Shown here one piece after another: positions 48,214-57,676 of a DNA stretch of 64,000 bases. The position numbers and the translations under genes were made by a program. The first letter of the stretch is position 1; each line of letters begins with the position of its first letter. Source of the DNA: Kitasatospora phosalacinea. Its GTDB lineage: Bacteria > Actinomycetota > Actinomycetes > Streptomycetales > Streptomycetaceae. The DNA is taken from the NCBI RefSeq assembly GCF_000717185.1, contig NZ_JNYE01000009.1, forward strand, positions 1-64,000, read 5' to 3'. The notes below the pieces were generated by a model. It made no database searches, was not told the DNA's origin, and saw nothing but the letters and a program-made list of their open reading frames with translations.

Positions 48214-49202
48214 CGTGCCGGGTCCTCGCCGTGCGGGGGCCGCAGCGGCCCGAACGCGCGCAGGGCGGCCCGCAGTTGGTCGCGGTGGGGCTGCACGGCG
48301 CGGTCCAGGGCGGGGGCGAACGGCAGCACGGCGCCGTCCGGCCGGGTGATCCGCCGGGGCGGGGCGACCAGGCGCATCTCCTCGGCCGCGGTGGCGAGGA
48401 CCTCGGCGCCGATGCCGCAGCTGCGGTTGGAGTCGTCGATGACGACCAGGCGCCCGGTGCGCTCCAGCGAGGCGGCCAGCGCCGCCCAGTCGAACGGGTA
48501 CAGGGTGCGCGGGTCGAACACCTCGACGGAGAGCTCCGGGGCGAGTTCCTCCGCGACGGCCAGCGCGTCGTGCACCAGGTGGCCGACGGCGACCACGGTG
48601 ACGTCGGTGCCCGCCCGGTGGATCCGGGCCGAGCCCAGCGGGATCGGCGCCAGCTCCCACGTCACGGTCTCCCGCACCGGCAGGGCCGCGGCCGGGGCGA
48701 ACACCACCACCGGGTCCGGGTCGGCGATCGCCGAGCGCAGCAGCCCGTACGCGTCGGTGGGCGTGGCCGGGACGACGGTCTTCACCCCGGCGTGCGCGAA
48801 CAGGCCGTACGGGTGGTCGGAGTGCTGCCCGGCCCAGCCGTCCCGGGAGCCGGAGCCCGGCACCAGGCAGGTCAGCGGGACGGCGGCCTGGCCGCCGGTC
48901 ATCAGCGAGAACTTGTGCGCCTGGTTGACGAGTTGCTCGAAGACCAGGAACAGCAGCGAGGGGATCTGGAACTCGATCACCGGCCGCCGCCCGGTCAGCG
49001 CGGCGCCGATCGCCATCGAGGTGAAGGCCTGCTCGGAGAGCGGGGTGTCGACGATCCGGCCGGGGCCGAAGCGGTCGAGCAGGTTGAGGGTGGGCCCGGC
49101 CATCCCGGCGCCGATGTCCTCGCCGAAGACGCAGACCGCCGGGTCCGCGGCGAGGGCGTCGGTGAGCGCCCGGTTGAGCGCCTTGGTGTAGGAGAGCCTC
49201 AT
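48210..49202 (-). CDS. Thiamine-diphosphate dehydrogenase E1 component, beta subunit
   Basis: A 330-residue protein of the pyruvate/branched-chain oxoacid dehydrogenase E1 beta family. Features are VFGEDIGAGMAGPT near the start, the E-rich start of the Pyr domain, TPLSEQAFTSMAIGAALTG (with the conserved Glu), and the C-terminal VIDDSNRSCGIGAEVLA. It should form a heterotetramer with the alpha subunit encoded upstream, with four-base overlap (ATGA). No E2 acyltransferase or E3 gene is present in the window. The acyl group may therefore be released or passed to another acceptor. Confidence 0.92.
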   Translation of the reverse strand: MRLSYTKALNRALTDALAADPAVCVFGEDIGAGMAGPTLNLLDRFGPGRIVDTPLSEQAFTSMAIGAALTGRRPVIEFQIPSLLFLVFEQLVNQAHKFSLMTGGQAAVPLTCLVPGSGSRDGWAGQHSDHPYGLFAHAGVKTVVPATPTDAYGLLRSAIADPDPVVVFAPAAALPVRETVTWELAPIPLGSARIHRAGTDVTVVAVGHLVHDALAVAEELAPELSVEVFDPRTLYPFDWAALAASLERTGRLVVIDDSNRSCGIGAEVLATAAEEMRLVAPPRRITRPDGAVLPFAPALDRAVQPHRDQLRAALRAFGPLRPPHGEDPAR

Positions 49203-50254
49203 CCGCGGTGCCCCGCCCTCGGACGCAGCCCGTCCGCGTACAGGTGCTCCAACGCCCTTTCCGGCGAAGGGTGTTCGGAAGCGAGGGCGAACTCCCGTGC
49301 GGCGCCGAGCTGTTGCTCCACCGAGGCGTCCAACTCCGCGGCCAGGCCGGGCGGCAGGAGCGCGGCGGCGCGCGGCAGCGGGTCGAGGGCGCGCCAGTCG
49401 GCGACCTCCTCGGGGGTGCGGTAGTGCAGTTTCATCAGCCGTTCCATGGTGTGGTGCCCCTCGAAGCGGTAGGTGCGGCACTCGAGGAAGCCGGGGCCAC
49501 CGCCGGCGGCGGCCCGTTCGACGGCCGCGGCGGCCGCCGAACGGACGGCCTCGGTGTCCATCCCGTCCACCTCGGCGGCGGGGATCCCGAAGGCGGCGGC
49601 CCGTCCGGTGGCACTGCCCGCCACCGCGGTGGCGGCGGGCAGCGTGGTGGCGTAGCCGTTGTTCTCGCAGACGAACAGCACCGGCAGCCGCCACATCGCG
49701 GCCAGGTTCAGGGACTCCAGCAGGACGCCCTGGTTGAGCGCGCCGTCGCCGAAGAAGGCGACCGCGACCCGGTCCTCACCGGCCTGCCGGGCGGACCAGG
49801 CGGCACCGACCGCGATCGCCCCGCCCGCGCCGACCATGCCGTTGGCGCCCAGGATGCCGAGCGAGAAGTCCGCGGCGTGCATCGAGCCGCCCCGGCCCCG
49901 GTTCAACCCGCCGGTGCGGCCCAGGAGTTCGGCCAGCAGCCGGGCCGGGTCCGCGCCCTTGGCGAGCACGTGGCCGTGGCCCCGGTGGGTGGAGGTGATC
50001 CGGTCCTGCGGGCGCAGCGCCGCGCAGACGCCGACCGCGACGGCCTCCTGCCCGATGTACGGGTGGATGCCGCCGGTGATCTCCCCGGACCGCACCAGGC
50101 CGAGTGCGAGCTCCTCGAAGCCGCGGACCAGCCGCAGCATCCGGTAGCGCCCGGCGGGCGAGCCCAGGTCGGCCGGGGCGGCTGGAGCTGCCGGGGCTGC
50201 CGGGGCTGCCGGAGCGGCCGGAGCGGCCGGAGCGGCCGGGTCGTGCTGGGTCAC
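49199..50254 (-). CDS. Thiamine-diphosphate dehydrogenase E1 component, alpha subunit
   Basis: A 351-residue E1 alpha protein. The thiamine-diphosphate motif GDG...NN is present (FFGDGALNQG to CENNGYAT). Other marks are GGIHPYIGQEAVAVG near residue 60 and THRGHGHVLAKGAD. The phosphorylation-loop region YRFEGHH is present. Residues 4-24 are an Ala/Pro repeat from a 9-bp tandem repeat. The GTG at 50254 overlaps the PhyH stop by four bases. With E1 beta it would decarboxylate a 2-oxo acid such as phenylpyruvate or an arylglyoxylate. PglB/PglC of phenylglycine biosynthesis are related examples; the substrate here is inferred only. Confidence 0.92.
   Translation of the reverse strand: MTQHDPAAPAAPAAPAAPAAPAAPAAPADLGSPAGRYRMLRLVRGFEELALGLVRSGEITGGIHPYIGQEAVAVGVCAALRPQDRITSTHRGHGHVLAKGADPARLLAELLGRTGGLNRGRGGSMHAADFSLGILGANGMVGAGGAIAVGAAWSARQAGEDRVAVAFFGDGALNQGVLLESLNLAAMWRLPVLFVCENNGYATTLPAATAVAGSATGRAAAFGIPAAEVDGMDTEAVRSAAAAAVERAAAGGGPGFLECRTYRFEGHHTMERLMKLHYRTPEEVADWRALDPLPRAAALLPPGLAAELDASVEQQLGAAREFALASEHPSPERALEHLYADGLRPRAGHRG
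50175..50237. repeat. 9-bp in-frame tandem repeat (seven units)
   Basis: Units GGAGCTGCC, GGGGCTGCC and GGAGCGGCC encode a run of Pro-Ala-Ala triplets at the N-terminus of the E1 alpha protein. Confidence 0.85.
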
Positions 50255-51165
50255 CGGGCTCCCCGCCAGATCACCGGGCAGAAATCGGGGTCGGCGTAGT
50301 CGGGGCGGCCGTCGGCGGTGCGGCGCACCAGCACGTCGTGGTTGTACGCGGCGGGGGAGCCGTCCGGGCGGGTGGCGTGCCGGTACTCGTTGGCGCCGTC
50401 CTGGAGGTGCAGCGAGACCGCCCGGCGCGGGAAGTCGGCCAGGTTGGCGCCGCTGCCGTGGTAGGTGCGGCAGTGGTGGAAGCTGACGTGCCCCTTCGGG
50501 ATGACCACCGGGACCTTGCGGACCTCCGCGCCGTTGTGGGCGGCGTTGGCGGTCAGGATCGACTCCAGCTCGGAGCGGTCGCGCTGGGCGAAGTGCCGGG
50601 TGGCGTCCTCGCCGGAGGGCAGTTCCCGCCAGCGGTTGCTGCCGTCGACCATGGTGATGGTGCCGTTCTCCACCCCGCAGTCGTGGAACGGGATGAACGC
50701 GGTCAGCATCTCCTCCGAGGAGGAGGTGTGCCAGTAGTGCTTGTCGAAGTGCCACGGCACCTGGTTGGAGGGCTCCTCCGGCACCGGCGGCTTGAGGATC
50801 AGCGTCGACTGGAAGACCCGGATCTCCTCCGCCCCGGCGAGCAGCGCGGCGACGGCGCCGACCAGCGGCTTGCGCAGGAGCGCGCCGAGCGCGTCGCTCT
50901 CGTGGTGCACGTAGTCGTTGTGCCGCTGGACCGGCCCGTGCGCGGGCTCCCAGGCGGCCAGGTTCGGCGGCCGGACGGCCAGGGTGCGGTCGCGGTGGCC
51001 GTCGTAGTACGCGTCGGCCGCGGCCTGGAGGGCGTCGACCTCGGCGTCGGTGAACAGCTTCCCGGAGAGGTACCAGCCGTGCTCGCGGTAGCCGGCCACC
51101 TCCTCGGGGGTGGGCAGCAGGGCGCGCTCGGCCGCGGTCAGCTCGAACTCGGTCACGGTGGTCAC
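50251..51165 (-). CDS. Phytanoyl-CoA dioxygenase (PhyH) family Fe(II)/2-oxoglutarate oxygenase
   Basis: A 304-residue non-heme iron oxygenase. Iron ligands are H139 and D141 in VPWHFDKH and probably H236 in RTYHGSGAN. R247/R248 following could bind 2-oxoglutarate. PhyH-like enzymes hydroxylate or halogenate small molecules; halogenases lack the Asp, which is present here, so hydroxylation is more likely. The GTG at 51165 has AGGAGGAG 7 bases upstream. It is in the middle of the minus-strand biosynthetic set and is coupled to E1 alpha. Its substrate is unknown. Confidence 0.88.
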   Translation of the reverse strand: MTTVTEFELTAAERALLPTPEEVAGYREHGWYLSGKLFTDAEVDALQAAADAYYDGHRDRTLAVRPPNLAAWEPAHGPVQRHNDYVHHESDALGALLRKPLVGAVAALLAGAEEIRVFQSTLILKPPVPEEPSNQVPWHFDKHYWHTSSSEEMLTAFIPFHDCGVENGTITMVDGSNRWRELPSGEDATRHFAQRDRSELESILTANAAHNGAEVRKVPVVIPKGHVSFHHCRTYHGSGANLADFPRRAVSLHLQDGANEYRHATRPDGSPAAYNHDVLVRRTADGRPDYADPDFCPVIWRGAR

Positions 51166-51223
51166 GGGGGTGCTCCTCCTCGGAGGGTGGTCGGGGCCCG
51201 GTCGGGGGCGGGGCAGGTGCGGG

Positions 51224-52258
51224 TCAGGCGGAGGTGGAGGCGGTGGCGCGCTGGCGTTCGACGGCCTCGTACAGGGCCTTGATGTTGGCGGTGCCGAAGG
51301 TGCCCGCGCCCTGGCGCTCGATCACCTCCAGGAAGAAGGTCCGCCGGGGGTGGGTGGAGCGGGCGAAGATCTGGAACAGCTGGCCGCCGTGGTCCTGGTC
51401 GACCAGGACGTTCAGCTCGCGCAGCGTCCCGACCGGGATCGCGGTGCCGCCGAGCCGCTCGGCCAGGGCGTCGTAGTAGGTGCCGGGGGTGGTGAGGAAC
51501 TCGACGCCGTGCGCGCTCGCGGTGCGGACGGCGGTGGCGATGTCGCCGGTGCGGAAGGCCAGGTGCTGGACGCCCGCGCCGTCGTGGTCGGCGAGGAAGG
51601 TGTCGATCTGCCCGGCCCGGCGGCCGGTGTCCGGCTCGATCAGGGTGAAGGTGACGTCCCCGGAGGGGCTCTGCACCACGCTGGAGTCCATCCCCTGCTC
51701 GCCGACCGCGATGTACTCGCCGAAGATCCGGTGCATGCCGAGCGCGGCCTCGCAGAACAGCACGGCCCGCGCCAACTCCCCGGCGGGCACGCAGATCGCG
51801 ACGTGGTCGAGGGCGTCCAGCAGCTCGCCGCCGACGGCCTCCGGGGCATCGGCCGGGGCATCGGCCGGGGTGGCGGTCGGGGCGTCGTCCGGCAGGGCGA
51901 CGAAGCGCAGCGCGGTGTCGCCGAAGCCCGCGATCAGCGCGCCCTCCCGGTCCAGCACCTCGGCGCCGTGCCGTTCGGCCCGCTCCAGCGCGGCCCGCGG
52001 GTCGGTGCAGCCGAGCGCCAGCACGGCCACGCCCTCGCCGTGCCGCTCGACGTAGCGGGCCACCGGGTGGTCGGTGATCCCGCTGGAGAGCAGCCGCAGC
52101 CGGATGCTGCCCTGCCGCAGGTGCACGGCCTGCACCCCGGGCCTCCACACCGGCTGCTCGGCGTCGCGCCGGAAGCCGAAGCAGGTCTGCAGTTCGGTGG
52201 CGCGCTGCGCGGCGTCCGCGCAGTGGTACTCGACATGGGTGATCGTCTGGATCGACAA
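51224..52258 (-). CDS. hmaS: 4-hydroxymandelate synthase (HPPD-like non-heme iron dioxygenase)
   Basis: A 344-residue double vicinal-oxygen-chelate dioxygenase. Iron ligands are H152 (LDHVAICV), H232 (GVQHLAFR) and E311 (FFLEVIER). HPPD and HmaS share 4-hydroxyphenylpyruvate but give homogentisate or 4-hydroxymandelate. At the position equivalent to Phe337 of Pseudomonas HPPD (the GNF motif) this protein has Ile326 (FGTANIKALYEAVE), the exchange associated with HmaS. Genes for an Hmo-like oxidase and an HpgT-like aminotransferase lie in the same cluster. The TTG at 52258 has AGGGAG 5 bases upstream. Residues about 125-140 are an Ala/Pro/Asp repeat. Confidence 0.87.
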   Translation of the reverse strand: MSIQTITHVEYHCADAAQRATELQTCFGFRRDAEQPVWRPGVQAVHLRQGSIRLRLLSSGITDHPVARYVERHGEGVAVLALGCTDPRAALERAERHGAEVLDREGALIAGFGDTALRFVALPDDAPTATPADAPADAPEAVGGELLDALDHVAICVPAGELARAVLFCEAALGMHRIFGEYIAVGEQGMDSSVVQSPSGDVTFTLIEPDTGRRAGQIDTFLADHDGAGVQHLAFRTGDIATAVRTASAHGVEFLTTPGTYYDALAERLGGTAIPVGTLRELNVLVDQDHGGQLFQIFARSTHPRRTFFLEVIERQGAGTFGTANIKALYEAVERQRATASTSA

Positions 52259-52326
52259 CTGGACTCCCTGAAAGCGGAGTTGAGAGCGGAGGTGCTGACC
52301 GGTGCGCAGGGGCGGGCCCTGGCGGC

Positions 52327-53589
52327 CTACTTGGTGGTACGGGTGGGCGTCGGCCCGAAGACCAGGCTGGTGTTGTGGCCGCCGAACGCGAAGGCGTTGC
52401 TCAGCGCGGCCCGCAGCACAGCCGGACGGGCGGCGCCGCGGACGTGGTCCAGGTCGCACGCCGGGTCGGGCTCGTCCAGGTTGAGGGTCGGCGGCAGCAG
52501 CCCGCGGGCCACCGCCAGTGCGGTGACGGCGGCCTCCACCGCCCCGGCCGCGCCCAGCAGGTGGCCGGTGGCGCCCTTGGTGGAGCTGACGGCGGGCCGG
52601 TGCGCGCCGAACACCGCGCGCAGCGCGGCCGATTCGGCGATGTCGCCGAGCTTGGTGCCGGTGCCGTGCGCGTTGACGTAGCCGATGTCGGCGGCGTCCA
52701 GCCCGGCGTTGGCGAGGGCGGCGCGCATCGCGTCGGCGGCACCCGCGCCGTCCGGGCGCGGCATGGTCGGGTGGTGGGCGTCGGTGCTGGAGCCCCAGCC
52801 GATCAGCTCGGCGTACCCGGCCGCGCCGCGGGCCTCGGCGTGCTCGGCGCTCTCCAGCACCAGGACGGCGCTGCCGTCGCCCAGCACGAAGCCGTTGCGG
52901 CGGGCGTCGAACGGCCGGGACGCCTGCGCCGGGTCGTCCCAACCCTGGGCCAGCGCACGGGCGTTGGTGAACGCGGAGACGATCGTCGGGTGCAGCGAGG
53001 CGTCCGTCCCGCCGCACACCACCACGTCCGCGTCACCGGCCCGGATCAGCCGCAGCCCCTCGGCCACCGCCTGCGCACCGGCCGCGCAGGCCGTCACGAT
53101 CGCGGTGCTGAAGCCGCGGATGCCGTGCTTGATCGCGATCCGGGCGGTCGCCATGTTGGAGAGCATCCCGGGCAGCAGGTACGGGCTGACGCCGGGACGC
53201 CCGCGCTCCCGGCGCCGCCCCGCTTGCTGCTCGTAGGTCTCCAGGCCACCGCCGCCGGTGCCCAGCACCACGGCGGTGCGGCGGGCGTCGACGTCCCGGC
53301 CGACGACCAGGGCGGCGTCGGCCAGCGCGCCGTCCGCGGCGGCCAGCGCCAGCAGCACGAACCGGTCGACGCAGCGGGTCTCGGTCGGCGGCAGCACCTC
53401 CCGGCCGTCGACGTGCGGGGCGATCCCGGCGGCGGGCAGCCAGCCGTGCGCGACGTGGCCCTCCGGCACGGCGGTGATGCCGCTGCGCCCGGAGGTCAGC
53501 GCCGCGAAGACCTCGTGCGGGTCGCGGCCCAGCGAGGTGACCGTCCCGATGCCGGTGACGACGGCGCCCGGCCGCCCGGCCCGGCTCAC
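52327..53589 (-). CDS. Beta-ketoacyl synthase, FabF type (complete catalytic triad)
   Basis: A 420-residue ketosynthase. The nucleophile is C168 in IVTACAAGAQ, with H308 in NAHGTGTKLGD and H343 in TGHLLGAAGA. The C-terminal SNAFAFGGHNTSLVF is typical of KAS II/type II PKS ketosynthases. It should condense a malonyl-carrier protein with an acyl-carrier protein. The GTG at 53589 overlaps the stop of the ligase gene by four bases. It is the only canonical ketosynthase in the cluster; the second has an altered active site and the third is very short. No dedicated ketoreductase or dehydratase is near. Confidence 0.93.
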   Translation of the reverse strand: MSRAGRPGAVVTGIGTVTSLGRDPHEVFAALTSGRSGITAVPEGHVAHGWLPAAGIAPHVDGREVLPPTETRCVDRFVLLALAAADGALADAALVVGRDVDARRTAVVLGTGGGGLETYEQQAGRRRERGRPGVSPYLLPGMLSNMATARIAIKHGIRGFSTAIVTACAAGAQAVAEGLRLIRAGDADVVVCGGTDASLHPTIVSAFTNARALAQGWDDPAQASRPFDARRNGFVLGDGSAVLVLESAEHAEARGAAGYAELIGWGSSTDAHHPTMPRPDGAGAADAMRAALANAGLDAADIGYVNAHGTGTKLGDIAESAALRAVFGAHRPAVSSTKGATGHLLGAAGAVEAAVTALAVARGLLPPTLNLDEPDPACDLDHVRGAARPAVLRAALSNAFAFGGHNTSLVFGPTPTRTTK

Positions 53590-55271
53590 CGGGCGCCCGC
53601 CGGGGCCGCCGGTGCCGCTGCGGTGTCCGCCGGGGCCGCCGCGGTGTCCGCCGGGGCCGCCGCGGCGAGGTGGCGCTCGCGCAGCAGGACCTTGCGGACC
53701 TTGCCGGTCGGGCCGAGCGGGAGGTCGTCCTCGCCGACCACCAGCACCGAGCGGACGGTCGCGGCGGTGTCCCCGTCGAGCGCGGCGAGCACCTCCGCGG
53801 TGCGGTCGGCGGCCGGGTCGGCGCCGTCGGCGAGGAGCAGCAGCACGTCGGTGACCACCCGGCCGCCGCCGTCCCGCACCGCGACGACCGTGCAGTCCTG
53901 CACGTCGGGGACGGCGGCCAGCACCCGCTCCTCGGACATCGCGGTGTACAGCCGCTTGCCGCCGCCGAGGTCGACCGCGTCGACCAGCCGGTCGACGTGG
54001 TAGTAGTAGCCCTCCTCGTCCCGGTACATCAGGTCGCCGGTGAGGAAGCGGCCGCGCAGCCGGGTGCGGTAGGTGGTGACCGAGTCGTTCCAGTAGCCGG
54101 GTGCCAACGTCGGTGAGGCGGTGGCGAGTTCGCCGACCTCGCCGGGGCCGAGCGGCTCGCCGTCCGGGCCGACCACCTCGCAGTCGACGAAGGTGTGCGG
54201 GCGGCCCACGCAGCGGCCGTACTTCTCGGTGCCGGGGGCGTGGGTGATGTGGAAGTGCGAGTGGCCCATCTCGGTCGAGCCCAGGCCGTCGACGAACACC
54301 GAGCCCGGCAGGCGGCCGCGGCCCTCGCGGGTGACGGTCTCCCGCGAGCCCTGCGCGATCAGGCGGCGGATGTGCGCCTCGTGGGCGCAGTCGCCGGTGT
54401 TCCACCACAGGCCGACCGAGGACAGGTCGCGGGCCGAGAGGTCCTGCCGGGCCAGGTCGGCCCAGGTGGTGGCGAAGCCGAACACGCTCTGCGGCCGCCA
54501 GCGCTCGATCGCCTCCAGCACGGCCGGGCCGGTCTGCTGCGAGATCAGGTGCAGCCGGGAGTGGAAGCTGAGCGCCAGGTTGAGCGTGATCAGCGTCGCG
54601 GCGTGCGCGGCGGGCAGCGCGCTGAGCACCCGGTCGATGCCCTGCGGCCGGGGCAGCGCGGCGCGGTGCCGGATCGACGCGTACAGGCTGGCGTGCGAGT
54701 GCACCACGGCCTTGGGCATCCCGGTGGTGCCGGAGGAGTGGGTGATCGCCACCGGGTCGTCCGCGTGGTGCCGGTACGGGGCGGGCGCCGACTCCGGGTC
54801 GCCGGTGCCGAGGTCGGCGGCGTCGGCGAGCACCGGGGCCGCCGGGTCGTGCCCGGCCAGTTCGGCCCGGTGCGCGGGGTCGGCGAGGATGCCGACGGCG
54901 CCGAGGCGGGCGATGTAGCGGGCCGCCCGTTCGCCCTCCACCCCGGGGTTGAGCAGCGCCGGGACCGCGCCCAGCCGGGCCAGCGCCAGGAAGGACAGCA
55001 CCTGGTCGGCGGCGGCGCTCGCGTACACCACCACCACGTCCCGCCGGCCGACCCCGAGGGCGTGCAGCGCGGCGGCCCGGGCCCGGACGGCGCGGTCGGC
55101 CCCGCGCAGGGTGAGCGCCTCCCCGGCGGGACGGCCGTCCACCGTGGTGTCGAAGGACAGCAGCGGGTCGTCGAGGCCGGTGCCCAGGGCGGTCCTGCTG
55201 GTCAGCACGTTCCCGGCGCCGACGTCCGGGTCGTTCGCCAGGAGGCTGCGGATACTGCGGATGCTGCTCAC
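53586..55271 (-). CDS. AMP-dependent acyl/aryl ligase (ANL superfamily), ligase 1
   Basis: A 561-residue adenylating enzyme. The P-loop is THSSGTTGMPKAVVHSH, the A5 motif DGLGSTEMGHSHF, the A7 region FLTGDLMYRDEEGYYYHVDR, and the C-terminal catalytic Lys lies in LGPTGKVRK. It should activate a carboxylic acid as acyl-AMP and load CoA or one of the free carrier proteins. The C-terminus carries an ADTAAAP repeat from a 21-bp repeat. The GTG at 55271 is chosen because GGGAGGG lies 9 bases upstream. It is coupled to the canonical ketosynthase. Confidence 0.9.
   Translation of the reverse strand: MSSIRSIRSLLANDPDVGAGNVLTSRTALGTGLDDPLLSFDTTVDGRPAGEALTLRGADRAVRARAAALHALGVGRRDVVVVYASAAADQVLSFLALARLGAVPALLNPGVEGERAARYIARLGAVGILADPAHRAELAGHDPAAPVLADAADLGTGDPESAPAPYRHHADDPVAITHSSGTTGMPKAVVHSHASLYASIRHRAALPRPQGIDRVLSALPAAHAATLITLNLALSFHSRLHLISQQTGPAVLEAIERWRPQSVFGFATTWADLARQDLSARDLSSVGLWWNTGDCAHEAHIRRLIAQGSRETVTREGRGRLPGSVFVDGLGSTEMGHSHFHITHAPGTEKYGRCVGRPHTFVDCEVVGPDGEPLGPGEVGELATASPTLAPGYWNDSVTTYRTRLRGRFLTGDLMYRDEEGYYYHVDRLVDAVDLGGGKRLYTAMSEERVLAAVPDVQDCTVVAVRDGGGRVVTDVLLLLADGADPAADRTAEVLAALDGDTAATVRSVLVVGEDDLPLGPTGKVRKVLLRERHLAAAAPADTAAAPADTAAAPAAPAGAR
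53620..53661. repeat. 21-bp in-frame tandem repeat at the 3' end of ligase 1
   Basis: Two exact 21-base units (53620-53640 and 53641-53661) encode a repeated Ala-Pro-Ala-Asp-Thr-type heptapeptide near the C-terminus. Confidence 0.8.
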
Positions 55272-55363
55272 GGTGTGGATCCCTCCCACGGGCCACGGCG
55301 CTGGCCGTGCGGGTGCGGTGCGGCGTCCGGGGACGCGTGCGGACGGGGTTCAGAAGGGGGCGT

Positions 55364-55897
55364 TCAGGCAGTGGCAGTGGCAACGGCAGCGGCGGCGAGC
55401 AGGACGGCGGCGGCCTGATCGGGGCCCTGTTCGGCGCTCGGCGCGGCCTGCTCGGCGGCGATCACCAGGACGTGGTCGGCGTCGCCGTCGGCGAGCAGCA
55501 GTTCGGCCAACTCCAGCGCGTCCGGCGGGACTTCACCGGGAGCGGCGGCCTCCGGCGGGCTGATCGCGACGACCGGCCCGGTCAGCTGCCAACGGCTGGC
55601 GACGTGCCCGAGGACGGCGTTCGGGTTGGACTGGAAGAACAGCAGCGGCGGCATCCGGTGCCCCGCGGCGGCGGTGTCGATGGCCAGCGCGGTGGCGCGG
55701 TCGCCCCCGGCACTGGCGAGCAGCAGCGCGGTGCGGCGCGGCTCGCCCGGCTCGCCGTAGCCCGCGGCCAGGCAGCGTTCGGCGACGGCCGCGACCAGCG
55801 GGTTGAAGGTCGAGGCCGAGAAGCCGGGCAGCGGGGGCGGCGGCTCACCGGGCGGCCAGTGCGCGGCGGCGAGGGTGCGGGTGCGCGGGGTGCTCAT
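55364..55897 (-). CDS. Short ketosynthase-like protein without active site
   Basis: A 177-residue protein. FNPLVAAVAERCLAAGYGEPG, then LLASAGGDRATALAIDTAAAG and LLFFQSNPNAVLGHVASRW resemble the N-terminal half of beta-ketoacyl synthases up to the dimer interface. It stops before, or lacks, the catalytic Cys-loop (ITGPVVAIS-like segment has no Cys). Similar short proteins accompany aryl-polyene and type II PKS ketosynthases and are annotated as synthase-like or chain-length factors. The ATG at 55897 overlaps the stop of the altered ketosynthase (ATGA), so the pair probably forms a heterodimer. Confidence 0.75.
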   Translation of the reverse strand: MSTPRTRTLAAAHWPPGEPPPPLPGFSASTFNPLVAAVAERCLAAGYGEPGEPRRTALLLASAGGDRATALAIDTAAAGHRMPPLLFFQSNPNAVLGHVASRWQLTGPVVAISPPEAAAPGEVPPDALELAELLLADGDADHVLVIAAEQAAPSAEQGPDQAAAVLLAAAAVATATA

Positions 55898-56999
55898 GCG
55901 GCGGCCACCAGGAGCGCGGTGTTGGCGCCGCCGAACGCCGAGTTGAGGCTCAGCGCGCAGCGGGGAGGGACGTCCGGACGCCGCTCCGCGAGGACGAGGT
56001 CCAGCCCGACCTCCGGGTCCGGCCCCAGCCAGCCCGCGTTGACCGGCAGCCGCCCGCTGTCCAACGCGCCGATGGTGACGGCGAGTTCGAGCAGCGCGGA
56101 GGCCTCCAGGGCGTGCCCGTGGACGGACTTGCTGGAGCTGACCGGCAGCCCGTCCAGCGCCTCGCCGAACACCTCGCGCAGTGCCCGCGCCTCCGCCAGG
56201 TCCGACATCGGCGAACCGGTGCCGTTGGCGTTGACGTAGTCCACCCCGGACGGGGCGACCCCCGCCCGGGCCAGCGCGGACCGGACGGCCCGGGCCACGC
56301 CCGCGCCGTCGGGCCGCGGACGGCACACGTGGTGGGCGTCCCCCGAGCGGCCCCAGCCCGCCAGCCGGGCCAGCGGGCGGACGCCGCGCGCGGCGGCGGC
56401 GGTGTCCGCCTCGACGACCACGGCCACCGCGGCGTCGCCGAGCAGGGTGCCGCTGCGCCCGCTGCTGAACGGCCGCAGCCGCCCGTCGCGGGCCAGTGCC
56501 CGGCCCGCGTCGAAGGCCGCGAAGACGCCCGGCTCCACCAGGTGCCCGGCCGCGACCACCACCCGGGGGTGGCGGCCGGAGCCGACCAGTGCGGCGGCGT
56601 CGGCCACCGCGGTGGCGGCCGCCACGCAGGCGCCGGTGTAGACCCGGTCCACCCCGGCCAGGCCGAGGGCGGCGGCGCCCTGCGCCACCTCGGCGGCGAC
56701 CTCGCGGGTGCGCAGGTCGCTGTGCAGGGCGAGCAACAGCGGTGCACCGCCGGGAAGTCCGGACTGCTCGCAGGCGTCGGCGACGGCACCCAGCACCGCG
56801 GCGGCGAGCGGCGGCGGATCGGCCAGCAGGGCCGCCCGCCGGGTGCCGCGCCGGGAGACGTCGAAGCGGGTCACCTCGGCGAACCCGGCGGCCGAGCCCG
56901 CGGCGGTCGCGGCGGCCAGCGGGGCGGGCCCGGCGCCGAAGGCGCTGAGCACCCCGAGGCCGGTGAACACCGGCCGTCCGGCCGGCGGTGCGCTGCTGC

Positions 57000-57003
<4 letters not shown>
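55894..57003 (-). CDS. Beta-ketoacyl synthase-like protein with altered catalytic residue
   Basis: A 369-residue thiolase-fold protein, shorter than FabF (about 410). C126 in YTGACVAAATAV is present and H297 in SVHGHALEAS is present. The first catalytic His of NAHGTGT is Asn260 (VNANGTGSPMSD). Such a change usually affects decarboxylation of malonyl units, so it may act as an acyltransferase, as a primer-specific synthase or as a non-decarboxylating partner. The ATG at 57003 overlaps the stop of the first carrier protein gene. It is coupled to the short ketosynthase-like gene downstream. Confidence 0.86.
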
Positions 57004-57382
<379 letters not shown>

Positions 57383-57386
<4 letters not shown>

Positions 57387-57649
57387 GCGGCGGTCCCGGC
57401 GGTGGCCGCGACCCGGCGGGCCACGTCGGCGGTGAACTGGTCGAGCGTCATCAGGGCGGTGGTCTCCAGCTCGTCCATGTCGAACTTGATCCCGAACTCG
57501 TCCTCGACCTGGACCGAGAGCTCGGCGAGGGCCAGCGATTCGAGGTCGAGCCCGGCCGGGCCGAGGTCGGTGTCGCCGGTGACCTCGGCGGTGTCGTAGT
57601 TCATCTCGGCGAGGGTCGCGAGGACGAACTCGCGGATGCGCTCCTGCAT
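57383..57649 (-). CDS. Acyl carrier protein
   Basis: An 88-residue single-domain carrier protein. S38 in LDLESLALAELSVQVEDEFG is the expected phosphopantetheine attachment site, with the acidic helix II typical of ACPs. GGAGCACC precedes the ATG at 57649. It is the first gene of a tightly coupled set (ACP, ACP, altered KS, short KS-like). Ligase 2 lies about 100 bases upstream across a repeat-rich gap. It is a likely acceptor of the acid activated by one of the two ligases. Confidence 0.92.
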
Positions 57650-57676
57650 GGTGGTGCTCCTCGTACGGGGTGGTCG

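Noticed and set aside
48210..50254. Part of a normal pyruvate dehydrogenase complex.
   Set aside because: E2 and E3 are absent and the genes are embedded in and coupled to cluster genes.
51224..52258. A housekeeping 4-hydroxyphenylpyruvate dioxygenase.
   Set aside because: The Ile at the key position and the presence of Hmo and HpgT in the cluster favour hydroxymandelate synthase.
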